Notes: a model not told the origin generated them from the letters alone. A DNA stretch of 64,000 nt from Gammaproteobacteria bacterium (GCA_021773195.1 JAJFKN010000029.1:1-64000), one strand, 5' to 3'; shown: positions 48,745-58,203, counted from the stretch's first letter. Numbers and translations: made by a program.

Positions 48745-50751
48745 ATGAACCATGAGCCTTTTGTTGCCGCTGAAACCCGTTTGCCTGAACTAACTTTCAA
48801 AGTCATTGTGATTTCTATTCTATTGGCGCTTTTGTTGGCGGCTTCCAATGCTTACTTAGCTTTGAAGATTGGTATTTTGACTTCAGCGTCCATTCCCGCG
48901 GCTATTTTATCCATGGGTATCTTACGCTTTTTTAAGCGGTCTAATATTTTAGAAAATAATTTAATTCAAACGGCAGCATCGGCGGGGGAAGCCATTGCCG
49001 GCGGTGTGGTGTATACCATTCCGGCGTTGATCATCATCCGTTATTGGGATCACTTCGATTATTTACAAACTTTGGCCATTGCCCTGTTGGGTGGCATGTT
49101 GGGGGTGATGTTTTCCATTCCTCTGCGGCATATTTTAGTCACCGATAAACGCTTGGGTTTTCCCGAAGGCACAGCCATTGCTGAAGTATTAAAGGTCGGC
49201 GCTGATCGCACCTTAGGATTAAAACAATTGATTTTAGGCGGTATTGCCGGCGGTTTGTTGGAAGCCTGTCAAACAGGGTTTAAAATCGTTGCCAATAATT
49301 TGCAATTTTGGTTCATCTCGGGGCGGGAATTATTTGGTTTTGGTACGGGATTATCGGCCACGTTAATTGGTGCCGGTTATTTGATTGGTTTTAATATTGG
49401 TTTGAGCTTATTTGTCGGTGCCATTGTGGGTTGGTTTATTTTGGTGCCCGTGCTCACCAGCATTTCCCATGCCGTACACAGCGGGACGCAAGCCAGCCAA
49501 TTAGCCATGAATATTTGGGATGCCAAAATCCGCTATGTGGGTATTGGCGCCATGTTAACCTCGGGTATTTGGACCCTATCCACCTTAGTCAAACCCTTTG
49601 TTAATAGCATGAAAGTCAGCGTGGCCGCTTTCAAAGAACGACGCCGTGGCAATGTGTTATTACCCCGTACGGAACAGGATTTACCCATGCCCTTGGTGTT
49701 TGCTGGGGTGATTTTTTTCGCGGTGATTCTGACGTTAATTTTTAATTGGCAAATCAACAGTGCGGCTTTGGGCTTAAGTAACCTGTGGCAGTGGCCGTTA
49801 ATTCTTTCCTGCGTATTGTATGTATTGATTTTCGGATTTATCTTTTCCGCCATCTGTGGGTATTTTTCCGGGATGGTGGGGGTGACGGCTAGCCCGGGCT
49901 CAGCCATTGTTATTGCCGGCGTGTTGTTGGCGGCCTTGTTTTTGCGTTTTGTATTAAGTGCCCATGGTGTTTTAACTCACCGTGAATTGCAAGCGGCGGA
50001 GGCGGTGATCATTATGGTGGTGGCTGTGATCACCGGCAGTGCTTGTATCGCCAACGATAACATTCAAGATTTAAAAGTGGGTTACATACTTGGTGCTACA
50101 CCTTGGAAGCAGCAGGTGATGTTAATGGTGGGTGCCATCGTTGCGGCCTTAGTCATTCCGCCTATTATGGAAGCGCTATTTAACGTTTATGGTATTGCCG
50201 GCGTATTCCCAAGGCCCGGCATGGATCACTCACAAATGTTAAGTGCACCGCCAGCAGCACTCTTAGCGGCCATCGCCCAAGGGGTGTTGAGCTATCAATT
50301 GCCCTGGAATATGATCTTCATTGGTGTGGGGATCAGTGTACTGAGTATTATCGTGCATCGCCTATTGCAGCCTAAGGGTTGGACCTTTTCCGTGTTGGGT
50401 GTGGCCATGGGAATTTACTTCCCCTTATCTACCACCACGCCTTTATTCATCGGTGCTTTGTTTTCATTAATTGCCAAGGGCACTTTAAACCGGCGCGCAG
50501 CGAAAAGCCCAGAAGGCGCCATGGATGTGCCCGGGCGCATCCAAAAGGGCGTGTTGTTGGCTTGTGGTTTAGTGGCCGGTGCTGCTCTTATGGATGTGCT
50601 CTTAGCCATCCCCATGTCCATCACCCACAACCCCGACATCCTCAATATCATGCCTAAAACCTGGACCCATGGCGCCGAGGGCTTAGGCGTGATCATCACC
50701 CTGCTCATGGGGGTGTGGTTTTATAAGACCGTATGTGAGGGCAAGTCGTGA
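48745..50751 (+). CDS. OPT family oligopeptide/metal transporter
   Basis: A 668-residue inner-membrane protein with about sixteen membrane segments, of the OPT family. Characteristic are NAYLALKIGILTSASIPAAI, QTAASAGEAIAGGVVYTIPA, DKRLGFPEGTAIAEVLKVG and the later SPGSAIVIAGVLLAAL. OPT proteins take up small peptides or metal chelates. The gene lies downstream of the abiE remnant and before a repeat-rich gap; its stop codon overlaps a 17-base palindrome (50747-50763). Confidence 0.92.
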   Translation: MNHEPFVAAETRLPELTFKVIVISILLALLLAASNAYLALKIGILTSASIPAAILSMGILRFFKRSNILENNLIQTAASAGEAIAGGVVYTIPALIIIRYWDHFDYLQTLAIALLGGMLGVMFSIPLRHILVTDKRLGFPEGTAIAEVLKVGADRTLGLKQLILGGIAGGLLEACQTGFKIVANNLQFWFISGRELFGFGTGLSATLIGAGYLIGFNIGLSLFVGAIVGWFILVPVLTSISHAVHSGTQASQLAMNIWDAKIRYVGIGAMLTSGIWTLSTLVKPFVNSMKVSVAAFKERRRGNVLLPRTEQDLPMPLVFAGVIFFAVILTLIFNWQINSAALGLSNLWQWPLILSCVLYVLIFGFIFSAICGYFSGMVGVTASPGSAIVIAGVLLAALFLRFVLSAHGVLTHRELQAAEAVIIMVVAVITGSACIANDNIQDLKVGYILGATPWKQQVMLMVGAIVAALVIPPIMEALFNVYGIAGVFPRPGMDHSQMLSAPPAALLAAIAQGVLSYQLPWNMIFIGVGISVLSIIVHRLLQPKGWTFSVLGVAMGIYFPLSTTTPLFIGALFSLIAKGTLNRRAAKSPEGAMDVPGRIQKGVLLACGLVAGAALMDVLLAIPMSITHNPDILNIMPKTWTHGAEGLGVIITLLMGVWFYKTVCEGKS

Positions 50752-51291
50752 CAATTTGTCACGGGCTGATGGGGTGGATTAGCGCGGCTAGCGGGTAACC
50801 CACCCTACAGTATTTTTCCGCCAGTGGTGTTACGCCAATAGCGGAACCTTATAAATCAATGGGTTAGATGGTTCTTCCATAATAATGGCCTTTCTATTAT
50901 GCAAATACTCGGATTTCTAATATACAAATAACAGGGGTTCTATTATTAATATCCACGGATTATTGGATATTAAATAGCCAGAAGAGAGGAGTGGATTAGC
51001 GCGGTGAGGGCATAATTCATGGACGAGGCTTATACGCTACCCCGACGACCAACGTCACCCCGGAATTTTGCGTAGCAAAATGTCCGGGGGCCATTTTGTA
51101 TGAATTGGATTCCCGCCTTCGCGGGAATGACGTCAGAGAACGCGGGAATGACGGAGCTCCAACGTCACCCCGTCACTACCAACGTCACCCCGGTGTGATC
51201 CTACGTCACCCCGGAATTTTGCGTAGCAAAATATCCGGCCTGTCCCATGCCTGTCCCCTGAGGGGAAGGGGAGGTCCAGATGAGGTATAAG
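50752..51291. repeat. Gene-free region with dispersed palindromic repeats
   Basis: 540 bases without a supported gene. It holds an inverted repeat GGGTGG...CCACCC (50772-50805) with a second partial copy (GTGGATTAGCGCGG) near 50992; hairpins CCCCGGAATTTTGCGTAGC- (51058-51090) and again at 51208-51238; ATTCCCGCCTTCGCGGGAAT (51109-51128); four copies of ACGTCACCCCG (51052, 51162, 51182, 51203); and the GGGGAAGGGG element (51253-51279). All are mobile-type palindromes. Confidence 0.85.
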
Positions 51292-54200
51292 TTACTCGCT
51301 GTCGTAGCTGCTTCTTGGAGAAGGACTGGGTGAGTGGTGAGTTGCGGTTGCACCATCACCATCCATAGCCCGGCGTCTTCCTGTGCTACCACTGAAGGCT
51401 GAGCCTAAGAGTGCTTGGAAGGCTGCTCTATCAACTGTCCCATCATCCCTAGCCAGAGGATTGCTCCCTGCGTTAGCAGTATCTGATGTACCACTATCGT
51501 GACTAGTCTTAGGCGCTGACTTATCAACAGTCTCAGTTTTCTTAAGCCCACTTTTATTAAAGTCTGCAATACCACTTAACAACGATCCTGTCATTGGTGG
51601 TCTTGCAGCAGCACCCCCCGCAGAAGTTGCAGATGGGCTAGCAGTCATCGGCGGTGGTGGTGGTGCAGACCCTGCAGTAGCAGCTGAAGAAGGTGGAGGG
51701 GAACCGCTAGGAGAACTTGAAGACTCGCTTCTTGGTGAAGTAGGAGATGATGATGTCATGCTGGCGGTTGCCGTAGCGTAGGTGCTACCACCACCACTTG
51801 TTGCAGAGTCGCCGTCGCCAACAACAGCGGATGCCATAACACTGGCCATGGCTGCTGCAGCTGCGCCTTTGCCGTTATCTTCTAACTTGGTAGCACCACT
51901 TAGAGCGCGTGCGCGAGAAAGGGGCTCCCGTGGTGAACGTGATGCTTCGCTGGCAGCATGGGCAGCTTGCAGTTTTTCATAGGCGGCTTCAGCGGCTTCA
52001 CGGTCAGCGATCTTAGTGCTTGCTTCAAGTATCCCCAGCACAGTGTCTTTATTACTGGAATTCCCTATCATTTCCTCTACTGTGGGCTCAGCAACGCCAT
52101 AGTGTTCACAAAGCTGGCTAAGATCCATATCAACCGTTGGATCCGTCGCTGAAACAGATGCACTGCCACCGGTTGGGTTGCTGCCTGCAGAGCTTCTTGG
52201 GCTCGTAGCGTCAGGGCTAGGAGAACGACGAGGGTTATCAGTACCGCCACCACTTGTCATGGATGCATCGCCGTCAGCAACAATCCGCATGCCACCAATG
52301 TTGCGACCTAGTAGTCTTCGAGCTTCCTCTTCAGCTTCTTTTGCCTTTCTTTTTCTTTCCTTTTCTTCAGCGCTGTCATCCATAACTATTTGCCCGGTGA
52401 GCTTTGACTTACCGAGAACACCAACCCCTGTTTCCATAGCTGTTCTGGCGGTCGCAAGGTCAGGCGTGGAGCCATCAACCATACTACCTCTATCAAGCTG
52501 GCTTCTCGCCACCACAGTGCTCATAGTGCGTGACACACCTTCAGGCACAATCTGCTTCCTTCTTTGCATTGCTGTCTGTGCTTGCTTTATTAGCATCACA
52601 AGGCAGGCAGCTTCTTTTGTCCCATAAAACGCATTCTGAATTTCAGCTGCTTTAGCAGTATGTTGAGCGGCTACATATTTGAGGACTTCTGCTGGAAATT
52701 TAGGTTGTTTCGCTGTGCCATCGGTTGCTAAAAAAGCTCTTAATGCTTGTTCAAGCTGCTCATCATTAGGTGGCGTAAGCGTCATACCTTCATCTTCTGT
52801 GGAGGCTGGAAGTAACACAGCTTTGAATTCTGTAAGCAAGCCATCGGGTATAACAGCAATGCGTTTTTCCCGCGTTGCAACACGAGTACGTAATGTGGCT
52901 ACGCCATCCATTACATCGTCTTGTGATGCCGTTCTTGGGAGCATGCTTGCAATAAGATTAAATCTGTCTTGCATAAAAATTCGCAGGATGCCGCGCAGGC
53001 TTTGGTCCGAGGGATCATCTTTGTATTTCTTTTCATTATGCAGGATGCCATAAAGCGCTTGATAATCTGTATCTTTCCACGTTGTTGAGAACATGCCAGC
53101 ATCGACATACTGTTTAGCAGTAATGTCCCTGAAAATGGGCATGATGCCAGTGTCTTGATTTAAAAACAGAGCCTGGATTTCTTCTATTATGGCATTAACC
53201 TTCGCGGGTGATATGTTGATGGCTTCTGCAGCCGCATACTCTCTGAGCTTAGCTACTATCGAATCGATGCAATCTGCTGCTTGGTTAAAGCGAGTCGCTT
53301 TCTTTTCCCAATGGTCTTTGTTGCGGTCATCACTAGTTGCGTTACTAGCGAATGTGTTAGCTTGTGTTCTAAGAGTAGCAACATGAGTAGCACATTGGGC
53401 CACTAATTGATCGGCCAATTGTGCGATGAGTGCTTTAAACACGGCAGGCCAAATATTGGTGTCATAACCCATGCCGGTGAGTAAGGTTTGCGCCTGTTCA
53501 GTGGCCATGCCAACGCGCGCAATACGCCCTTTGAGATCATTATGGGAGAATTTTATATTAGCTTTAATAGCTGCAGTAATAACATCCACCATCTTAATCA
53601 CCGCAAAGGTTTCAAAATCCCTTTTGGCATTGTCTGAAAATTCACAAAGCTGAACCATGAGATATCCGATGATTTCAGGATTCAGATCATCGGTAACACG
53701 GTTGTCATTTAATGCGGTTTTTATGCCCCGTTCAATGCGCCAACCAAGCGCGTTTAAAAGGGCATCTTCTCGGTGACTCTTAGGGTGATAGGCTTGAAAT
53801 TCTGCGGTGTCAAATAATGCAAGGATGAAATCACACTCTTGCGTTGAAGCCGGTGCATTGTCTGCCAGTTGTTTCTGGTCATAATCCACTACATGATGGA
53901 TAAATCTGTTTAGAGCATCTTTGTATAATACGGTGAGATGGCCCTGAATGGCTTTTTGCAAAAGTTCTAAAATCACGACTTTCTCAATTTTATACTGACC
54001 GTATTTTTCAGCATCCGCTAGTATGGTATTAACAAAATAATCGCCGATATTATCACTGGCGCCTTCTTCAGTACTGCGCTCTGAGCTTGTACGGATTCGC
54101 TTAAATGCAACATCGCGCAGTTGCAAGTATAATGCTGCTAAGAAGTGAGCATTGTTAGAACCCATGATGACTAGAGGAATTTGTTTTGCTTGGGCTAAAT

Positions 54201-54825
54201 GCACCTGATGAAAAAAGGCGGCTAATGCTTCAGGTGTGCAATCTTTAATATCACAAGGGATATGCAGGTTGACGACCTTCTTGCCTGAGCCTAGGGTAAA
54301 TTTACGTACCTGGCTTCCTGGATTCTCAGTATTGTTAACGCCTTCTCGAAATTGGCCAATAACTCTTTGGTTAGCTTGTTGGATCTGATCTTTGTGATCA
54401 CCACATTCCGCAATGGTAGCTTGGATGACTTGTGTGCCGTGCTTTATGTTTAAAACATTAGCTGCATCGCCAAAAGTACAAAGGTATAAGGGTTGGCTGC
54501 CCGTCAGGTAAGGGGCAACGGGATTGTCTGCTAATTGTTGGCTTTCACCTAATTTACTAGTAGTGACTTGCTCTGCCACAAGAGATGACAATACATCCAG
54601 GGTTGCGGCAGGCTGGGTGATGAAAAGGGGGCTAGGTTCTGCAGAAGAAAACACGCTTGCTTGAGGTAGTATATGTTGGTGTGGTACAGGAGTGGGTTGT
54701 GGTGCTTCTGCGACAGCATCTCGAGCATCTAGTGCTGTGCCAATGGAACTTTCAATGGTTTCTCTTCGCTTAATTAAGTGCGTATTGATTTCTTGCAAAG
54801 ATGGTAAATGAGCTTCGCCTGGCAT
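51292..54825 (-). CDS. Large effector candidate with polyproline stretch and beta-thymosin/WH2-like actin-binding motif
   Basis: A 1177-residue protein. I choose the ATG at 54825 (MPGEAHLPSLQEINTHLIKR) because AGGGGA lies seven bases ahead; the longer frame adds 34 residues. Residues 1 to about 800 are mostly helical, of no recognised family. Then come a charged helix (EEKERKRKAKEAEEEARRLL, about 815) and a Ser/Ala/Pro-rich region with three related 'DGD' segments near 852, 1005 and 1156. Near the end are PPPPPM (about 1055-1060) and GSLLSGIADFNKSGLKKTET (about 1080-1099), the pattern of WH2/beta-thymosin actin-binding motifs (thymosin beta-4 has FDKSKLKKTETQEK). No signal peptide or membrane segment. 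The C-terminus is SPSPSPRSSYDSE, shared with the next gene upstream. Confidence 0.85.
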   Translation of the reverse strand: MPGEAHLPSLQEINTHLIKRRETIESSIGTALDARDAVAEAPQPTPVPHQHILPQASVFSSAEPSPLFITQPAATLDVLSSLVAEQVTTSKLGESQQLADNPVAPYLTGSQPLYLCTFGDAANVLNIKHGTQVIQATIAECGDHKDQIQQANQRVIGQFREGVNNTENPGSQVRKFTLGSGKKVVNLHIPCDIKDCTPEALAAFFHQVHLAQAKQIPLVIMGSNNAHFLAALYLQLRDVAFKRIRTSSERSTEEGASDNIGDYFVNTILADAEKYGQYKIEKVVILELLQKAIQGHLTVLYKDALNRFIHHVVDYDQKQLADNAPASTQECDFILALFDTAEFQAYHPKSHREDALLNALGWRIERGIKTALNDNRVTDDLNPEIIGYLMVQLCEFSDNAKRDFETFAVIKMVDVITAAIKANIKFSHNDLKGRIARVGMATEQAQTLLTGMGYDTNIWPAVFKALIAQLADQLVAQCATHVATLRTQANTFASNATSDDRNKDHWEKKATRFNQAADCIDSIVAKLREYAAAEAINISPAKVNAIIEEIQALFLNQDTGIMPIFRDITAKQYVDAGMFSTTWKDTDYQALYGILHNEKKYKDDPSDQSLRGILRIFMQDRFNLIASMLPRTASQDDVMDGVATLRTRVATREKRIAVIPDGLLTEFKAVLLPASTEDEGMTLTPPNDEQLEQALRAFLATDGTAKQPKFPAEVLKYVAAQHTAKAAEIQNAFYGTKEAACLVMLIKQAQTAMQRRKQIVPEGVSRTMSTVVARSQLDRGSMVDGSTPDLATARTAMETGVGVLGKSKLTGQIVMDDSAEEKERKRKAKEAEEEARRLLGRNIGGMRIVADGDASMTSGGGTDNPRRSPSPDATSPRSSAGSNPTGGSASVSATDPTVDMDLSQLCEHYGVAEPTVEEMIGNSSNKDTVLGILEASTKIADREAAEAAYEKLQAAHAASEASRSPREPLSRARALSGATKLEDNGKGAAAAAMASVMASAVVGDGDSATSGGGSTYATATASMTSSSPTSPRSESSSSPSGSPPPSSAATAGSAPPPPPMTASPSATSAGGAAARPPMTGSLLSGIADFNKSGLKKTETVDKSAPKTSHDSGTSDTANAGSNPLARDDGTVDRAAFQALLGSAFSGSTGRRRAMDGDGATATHHSPSPSPRSSYDSE

Positions 54826-55146
54826 AATTTTTCCCCTAATGATTATTCTTAAGTTTGATTGTGAATCTTTTCGTAGTTGCCTACGTATATGTTGCTTATT
54901 GTGCCAATAAATGCCCGGTAGGATCAATAGGGAGTGGTCAAGGGTTGTTAAAATAAATGGAAAAGGTATTTTTTTTGTGCGGAATTGGTTTTTTTATGGA
55001 CGAGCTGGTTTTTTTTTGGGTCCAAGTTTTGCTCTATCTGGCTTGTCGGTTGGTTGGTGTGGTGGGATTTTACTATGGAGATGTTGTTTCGTCATTCCTG
55101 GAAAGGGGAGAGCTGGTCAGATTAAGTGGTCCCAGCTTCGCTGGGA

Positions 55147-55344
55147 CGGTTGTTTGGACTGGATCCCGGATAATCGCTTTGCGCTTTCCGGGATGACGCG
55201 GGGTTGTTGGGGCGGTTGTTTGGACTGGATCCCGGATAATCGCTTCGCGATTTCCGGGATGACGTGGGGTTGCTGGGGCGGTTGTTTGGACTGGGCCTTG
55301 GATATTTTGCTTGCGCAAAATTCCAGGGTGACGTAGGTAAGCGC
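55147..55344. repeat. Tandem repeat, three copies of 66 bases
   Basis: CGGTTGTTTGGACTGG begins at 55147, 55213 and 55279, exactly 66 bases apart. Units one and two are nearly identical; each contains the hairpin ATCCCGGATAATCGC...GGGATGACG. The third unit diverges after GGACTGG into a different palindrome (TTTTGCTTGCGCAAAA). Confidence 0.9.
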
Positions 55345-55382
55345 AAGATTTCGGCCTGTCCTCGGCCTGTCTCCACAGGAAG

Positions 55383-55422
55383 AAAAATCCAGGACCCAGA
55401 GCTACAATGATGTGGGTCCTGG
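55383..55422 (-). terminator. Rho-independent terminator of the 492-residue gene
   Basis: On the minus strand CCAGGACCCA, a 14-base loop, TGGGTCCTGG, then ATTTTTC. Ten perfect pairs, starting two bases past the stop. Confidence 0.85.
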
Positions 55423-55423
55423 G

Positions 55424-56902
55424 TTATTCGGAATCAGTGCTTCTAGGGGACGGGGGGCGGCTAGGTTTTGTTGAATCATCAGAGCCTTCCTCGCTGGTGG
55501 TGTGTGCTGAGCTGGTGCTGGACTTCATGTCGTCTCTGCTCTGTTCAGGGGAGCCAAATGTGCCGGAGTGATTGAGAGCAGAGCTCATTTCAGTCATTTC
55601 TCTGTCTCGTGGTTGAGCTTGTTGTCTTGCTTTAAAAAGGCTGACATTTTCACCTTTATCTTTTCTTTTGGGTGATGATGGTTGAATGCTTACGTGGTCT
55701 TCAGAATCACCGAAGTGGCAGCTAAGTTGCCCGTGACCGTTAGTTGTTCTTATGGTGAGGGTAACGGGTGCATTGGGTGGGATAAAGCCCTCATCTAGAG
55801 GTAATTCATCCACTAGTTTCTCCTGGTCAAGATGCCGTAAAAAGCGATTTAGTTGGAGTAATAATTGCCTTTTATTTTTTTGCTTACCCAAAACATGATC
55901 TTGTTGTCCCTGATTTAGGAGGATGTAGTAGGATATCGTATTTAACAGCTGGCGCTGGCCCTCTTTGTTTATGGGGCATCCCAATTGTTTAAGTGATTTT
56001 ACTATAGCAGTTAACCTTACATGTTCAATCATGCCTTTCAAACCATCGATATCATGCCTTGCTACTGTTTGAGATAAATCCTGCGCGTAGGCGGCGATGC
56101 CAATGCGTAGGCGTTGTGCCAATTTAGTCATCACTGCTGTGTAAATGGCATCTTGCATGGCTTGCGGATTTAGCCTTAGTTGTTTATAGGTGGTGATGTC
56201 TGGGAATTTGAAAGTTGTATTTTCGAGATTCAGCAAGTCATTTTTTAAGCGATTGAGTTCACGCTGAAATGTGCCTTTAGGGTCAAGGTTACGCACCAAA
56301 GTGAGAGCATTTGCAGTATTAATATTAAGTGTGTTAAGTATATCTCCATGCCCAAATAGAGGCCCTTGATCAGAGGCGGTTTTATAAGCCTCATGAAAAA
56401 ACGCTTCCTGCCGCAATAGGTTTAAGGCATTCCATTGTAAACAGAGTTTAAAAGCAGTCTGGATTTCATTTCCACTAAAGTCGTATTTGTTGTTGATTTT
56501 TTGGTGGAAATATTTAAGTTGTGTGAAGAACTCAACTTTAAAAGAACGCGTGAGAAAACGACTGGTTTCCAAAGGTCTCAAGTCACCGGTCACAGAACCA
56601 GTAAATAATGACTCCATGTGGTAATAAAAAAAGACAGCCAGTTGTTTTACGGGGGATTCTTGTTGTTGAGCGTGATTTTCACCATAAAAAGTGCCAAAGA
56701 AGCTTTGGTCTGGTAGAGCACGATAACTGTCATAAGCGGTTAAGTGAGAGGGGCCATCTGAATTGGTATCGGTAGAAGGATTCGGCGTTGAGTTGATTGC
56801 TTTTGTGTAATGATCCATGTGAGTCCATACATGCTCAGTGGCTTCCCAAGCTTTATCAATTTTTTTTTGGGTTAGATTATGTGTGGCGTTATCTCTTAGC
56901 AT
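55424..56902 (-). CDS. Paralogous family member 1 (492 residues), effector candidate
   Basis: Unknown family, but clearly related to the three genes upstream. Shared blocks are AVFFYYHMESLF (89-100), IQTAFKLCLQWNALNLL (147-163) and LAQRLRIGIAAYAQDL (about 265-280), mostly helical. After about residue 380 comes a Ser/Lys/Asp-rich disordered tail ending PSRPPSPRSTDSE, close to the tail of the 1177-residue protein. AAAGGTAAAACA precedes the ATG, which overlaps the upstream stop by seven bases. No signal peptide; export would need a type IV-like system. Terminator right after the stop. Confidence 0.78.
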   Translation of the reverse strand: MLRDNATHNLTQKKIDKAWEATEHVWTHMDHYTKAINSTPNPSTDTNSDGPSHLTAYDSYRALPDQSFFGTFYGENHAQQQESPVKQLAVFFYYHMESLFTGSVTGDLRPLETSRFLTRSFKVEFFTQLKYFHQKINNKYDFSGNEIQTAFKLCLQWNALNLLRQEAFFHEAYKTASDQGPLFGHGDILNTLNINTANALTLVRNLDPKGTFQRELNRLKNDLLNLENTTFKFPDITTYKQLRLNPQAMQDAIYTAVMTKLAQRLRIGIAAYAQDLSQTVARHDIDGLKGMIEHVRLTAIVKSLKQLGCPINKEGQRQLLNTISYYILLNQGQQDHVLGKQKNKRQLLLQLNRFLRHLDQEKLVDELPLDEGFIPPNAPVTLTIRTTNGHGQLSCHFGDSEDHVSIQPSSPKRKDKGENVSLFKARQQAQPRDREMTEMSSALNHSGTFGSPEQSRDDMKSSTSSAHTTSEEGSDDSTKPSRPPSPRSTDSE

Positions 56903-58203
56903 TGTTTTACCTTTATTTTAGAGCCGTTGTATTGTGCTATATCACTTTGTGGATGTTGGTCAATGAAGAAATCAGCAAAATCTTGCATGGATTCATCAAG
57001 CAACTTGTGGTCTGGCTTGAAAAGTCCTGCAGATAAATTCGGTTTAGCAGAGGTGTGGTGAGTCTCTGCCGGTTCTCCGCTGGCAGCTTCTATATCCTTA
57101 TCAGCAGGACGATCAGTAACAGGACTGCTAGGAGCACTGCCCCCGCTGGTAAAATCTTCCTCGCTGGTTTCTTCACCTTCACTGTTGAGTTGATCATAGT
57201 CTTCATCTTCAGGACGGCTAGGAGCATGGTCTCCGCTTGTGGAACATTTCTTGCTGGTTCCTTGACCTTCTCTGAATTGGTCAGAGTCTTTATTTAGGTA
57301 TGCATTTTCAATGATGTCTACTAAAGGTTGCAGAATCTTTGTTACCAAGTTTTCCTTATCCTGCTTACAGTCTTCACTTAAAGCGAAATCTAGGCACATC
57401 AGATGTTTTTCAAATGATCGAGCGACTTCTTTAATTGGTTTTTTACCCTTGCGGACCGACAAAACAAGCTGTACCAGTGATGGTTTTAGCAGCTCAATCA
57501 ATTTGCCGGCACGATTCATTTTCAGTTTGTTATCATATTTACTAAGCTGTGCTTTATAAGCTATGGCGTGCTCAAAGAAAAATGTGACTAAAGCGATTTT
57601 ATGGTCTTTTCCAAGTAAATCATGTGACATGGCATCACCGATTAATCGGACAAGGGCTAATGCCTCTTTCGGTTTAGGTGAGTGGTTTGTGCTGTATTGA
57701 TAAATAATAGACGCTATGCGGTCTTGCAAGCAAGCCACTAAGAAGGAAGGAATAGGTTGGAGATCATCATTAACTTCAGTCATTCGATTGATATCAATCT
57801 CAGCGATGGCATCTTTTCTGATGCAATCTCTTATTATAGTAATCTGATTATGTACTTCATGCCAGGCAATGCACTGGTCTAAAGCAGCTTCAATTGCCTT
57901 AACTGGAATGGGTGTTTCGAGGTTATTTTGTTTAGAAAAATCATTCACTTTTATCATGAGCTTATTAACGATTTCCTCGGGCGAGCTCTTTCTCCCTAGG
58001 AGTTTACCAAAGAATAATTCATCGCTGGAGAGGTATAAGGCTAATAACTTAGCATGACTATGAGTCTGGGGTTCATCACTTGGCGTTTTGCTGTAATGTT
58101 GGTTTTTATCGGCGTTTGAGATCTCCATGTGTATCACCTCAAGTTGAGATGTGAGTGCTGATATAGCGTCTAGCTGTTTCCTGGTTAAAGCTTGTCTAAA
58201 CAT
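56896..58203 (-). CDS. Paralogous family member 2 (435 residues, divergent), effector candidate
   Basis: I choose the ATG at 58203 (MFRQALTRKQLDAI) because its ribosome site GCAGGTAACCCC matches the leader of member 4, where the product starts MLRQEL. The longer frame adds 12 residues with no ribosome site. The shared blocks are weaker: KLLALYLSSDELFFGKLLG (52-70) and AIEAALDQCIAWHEVHNQ (103-120). Residues about 320-395 contain two tandem copies of an acidic Ser-rich unit (GTSKKCSTSGDHAPSRPEDE and ETSEEDFTSGGSAPSSP). The stop overlaps the start of member 1, so the two are coupled. Confidence 0.72.
   Translation of the reverse strand: MFRQALTRKQLDAISALTSQLEVIHMEISNADKNQHYSKTPSDEPQTHSHAKLLALYLSSDELFFGKLLGRKSSPEEIVNKLMIKVNDFSKQNNLETPIPVKAIEAALDQCIAWHEVHNQITIIRDCIRKDAIAEIDINRMTEVNDDLQPIPSFLVACLQDRIASIIYQYSTNHSPKPKEALALVRLIGDAMSHDLLGKDHKIALVTFFFEHAIAYKAQLSKYDNKLKMNRAGKLIELLKPSLVQLVLSVRKGKKPIKEVARSFEKHLMCLDFALSEDCKQDKENLVTKILQPLVDIIENAYLNKDSDQFREGQGTSKKCSTSGDHAPSRPEDEDYDQLNSEGEETSEEDFTSGGSAPSSPVTDRPADKDIEAASGEPAETHHTSAKPNLSAGLFKPDHKLLDESMQDFADFFIDQHPQSDIAQYNGSKIKVKQC

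Larger units (their letters stand above)
54826..55423. other. Gap with 66-base tandem repeats and a terminator
   Basis: About 600 bases without a supported gene. 54950-55025 is rich in G and T with several T-runs. 55147-55344 holds three 66-base tandem units. 55345-55380 has 'GGCCTGTC' elements seen also at 51238. 55383-55422 is the terminator of the neighbouring gene. An open frame of 141 codons across it is made of the tandem units and is not called. Confidence 0.8.

Noticed and set aside
51782-53653. Several plus-strand frames of 60-150 codons opposite the 1177-residue gene
   Set aside because: They are antisense shadows of Ser/Ala/Gly-rich codons, with no ribosome sites or domains.
54911-55336. 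141-codon frame through the 66-base repeats
   Set aside because: Its sequence is only the translation of the tandem units (22-residue repeats GCLDWIPDNR...); no ribosome site, so I treat it as repeat DNA.
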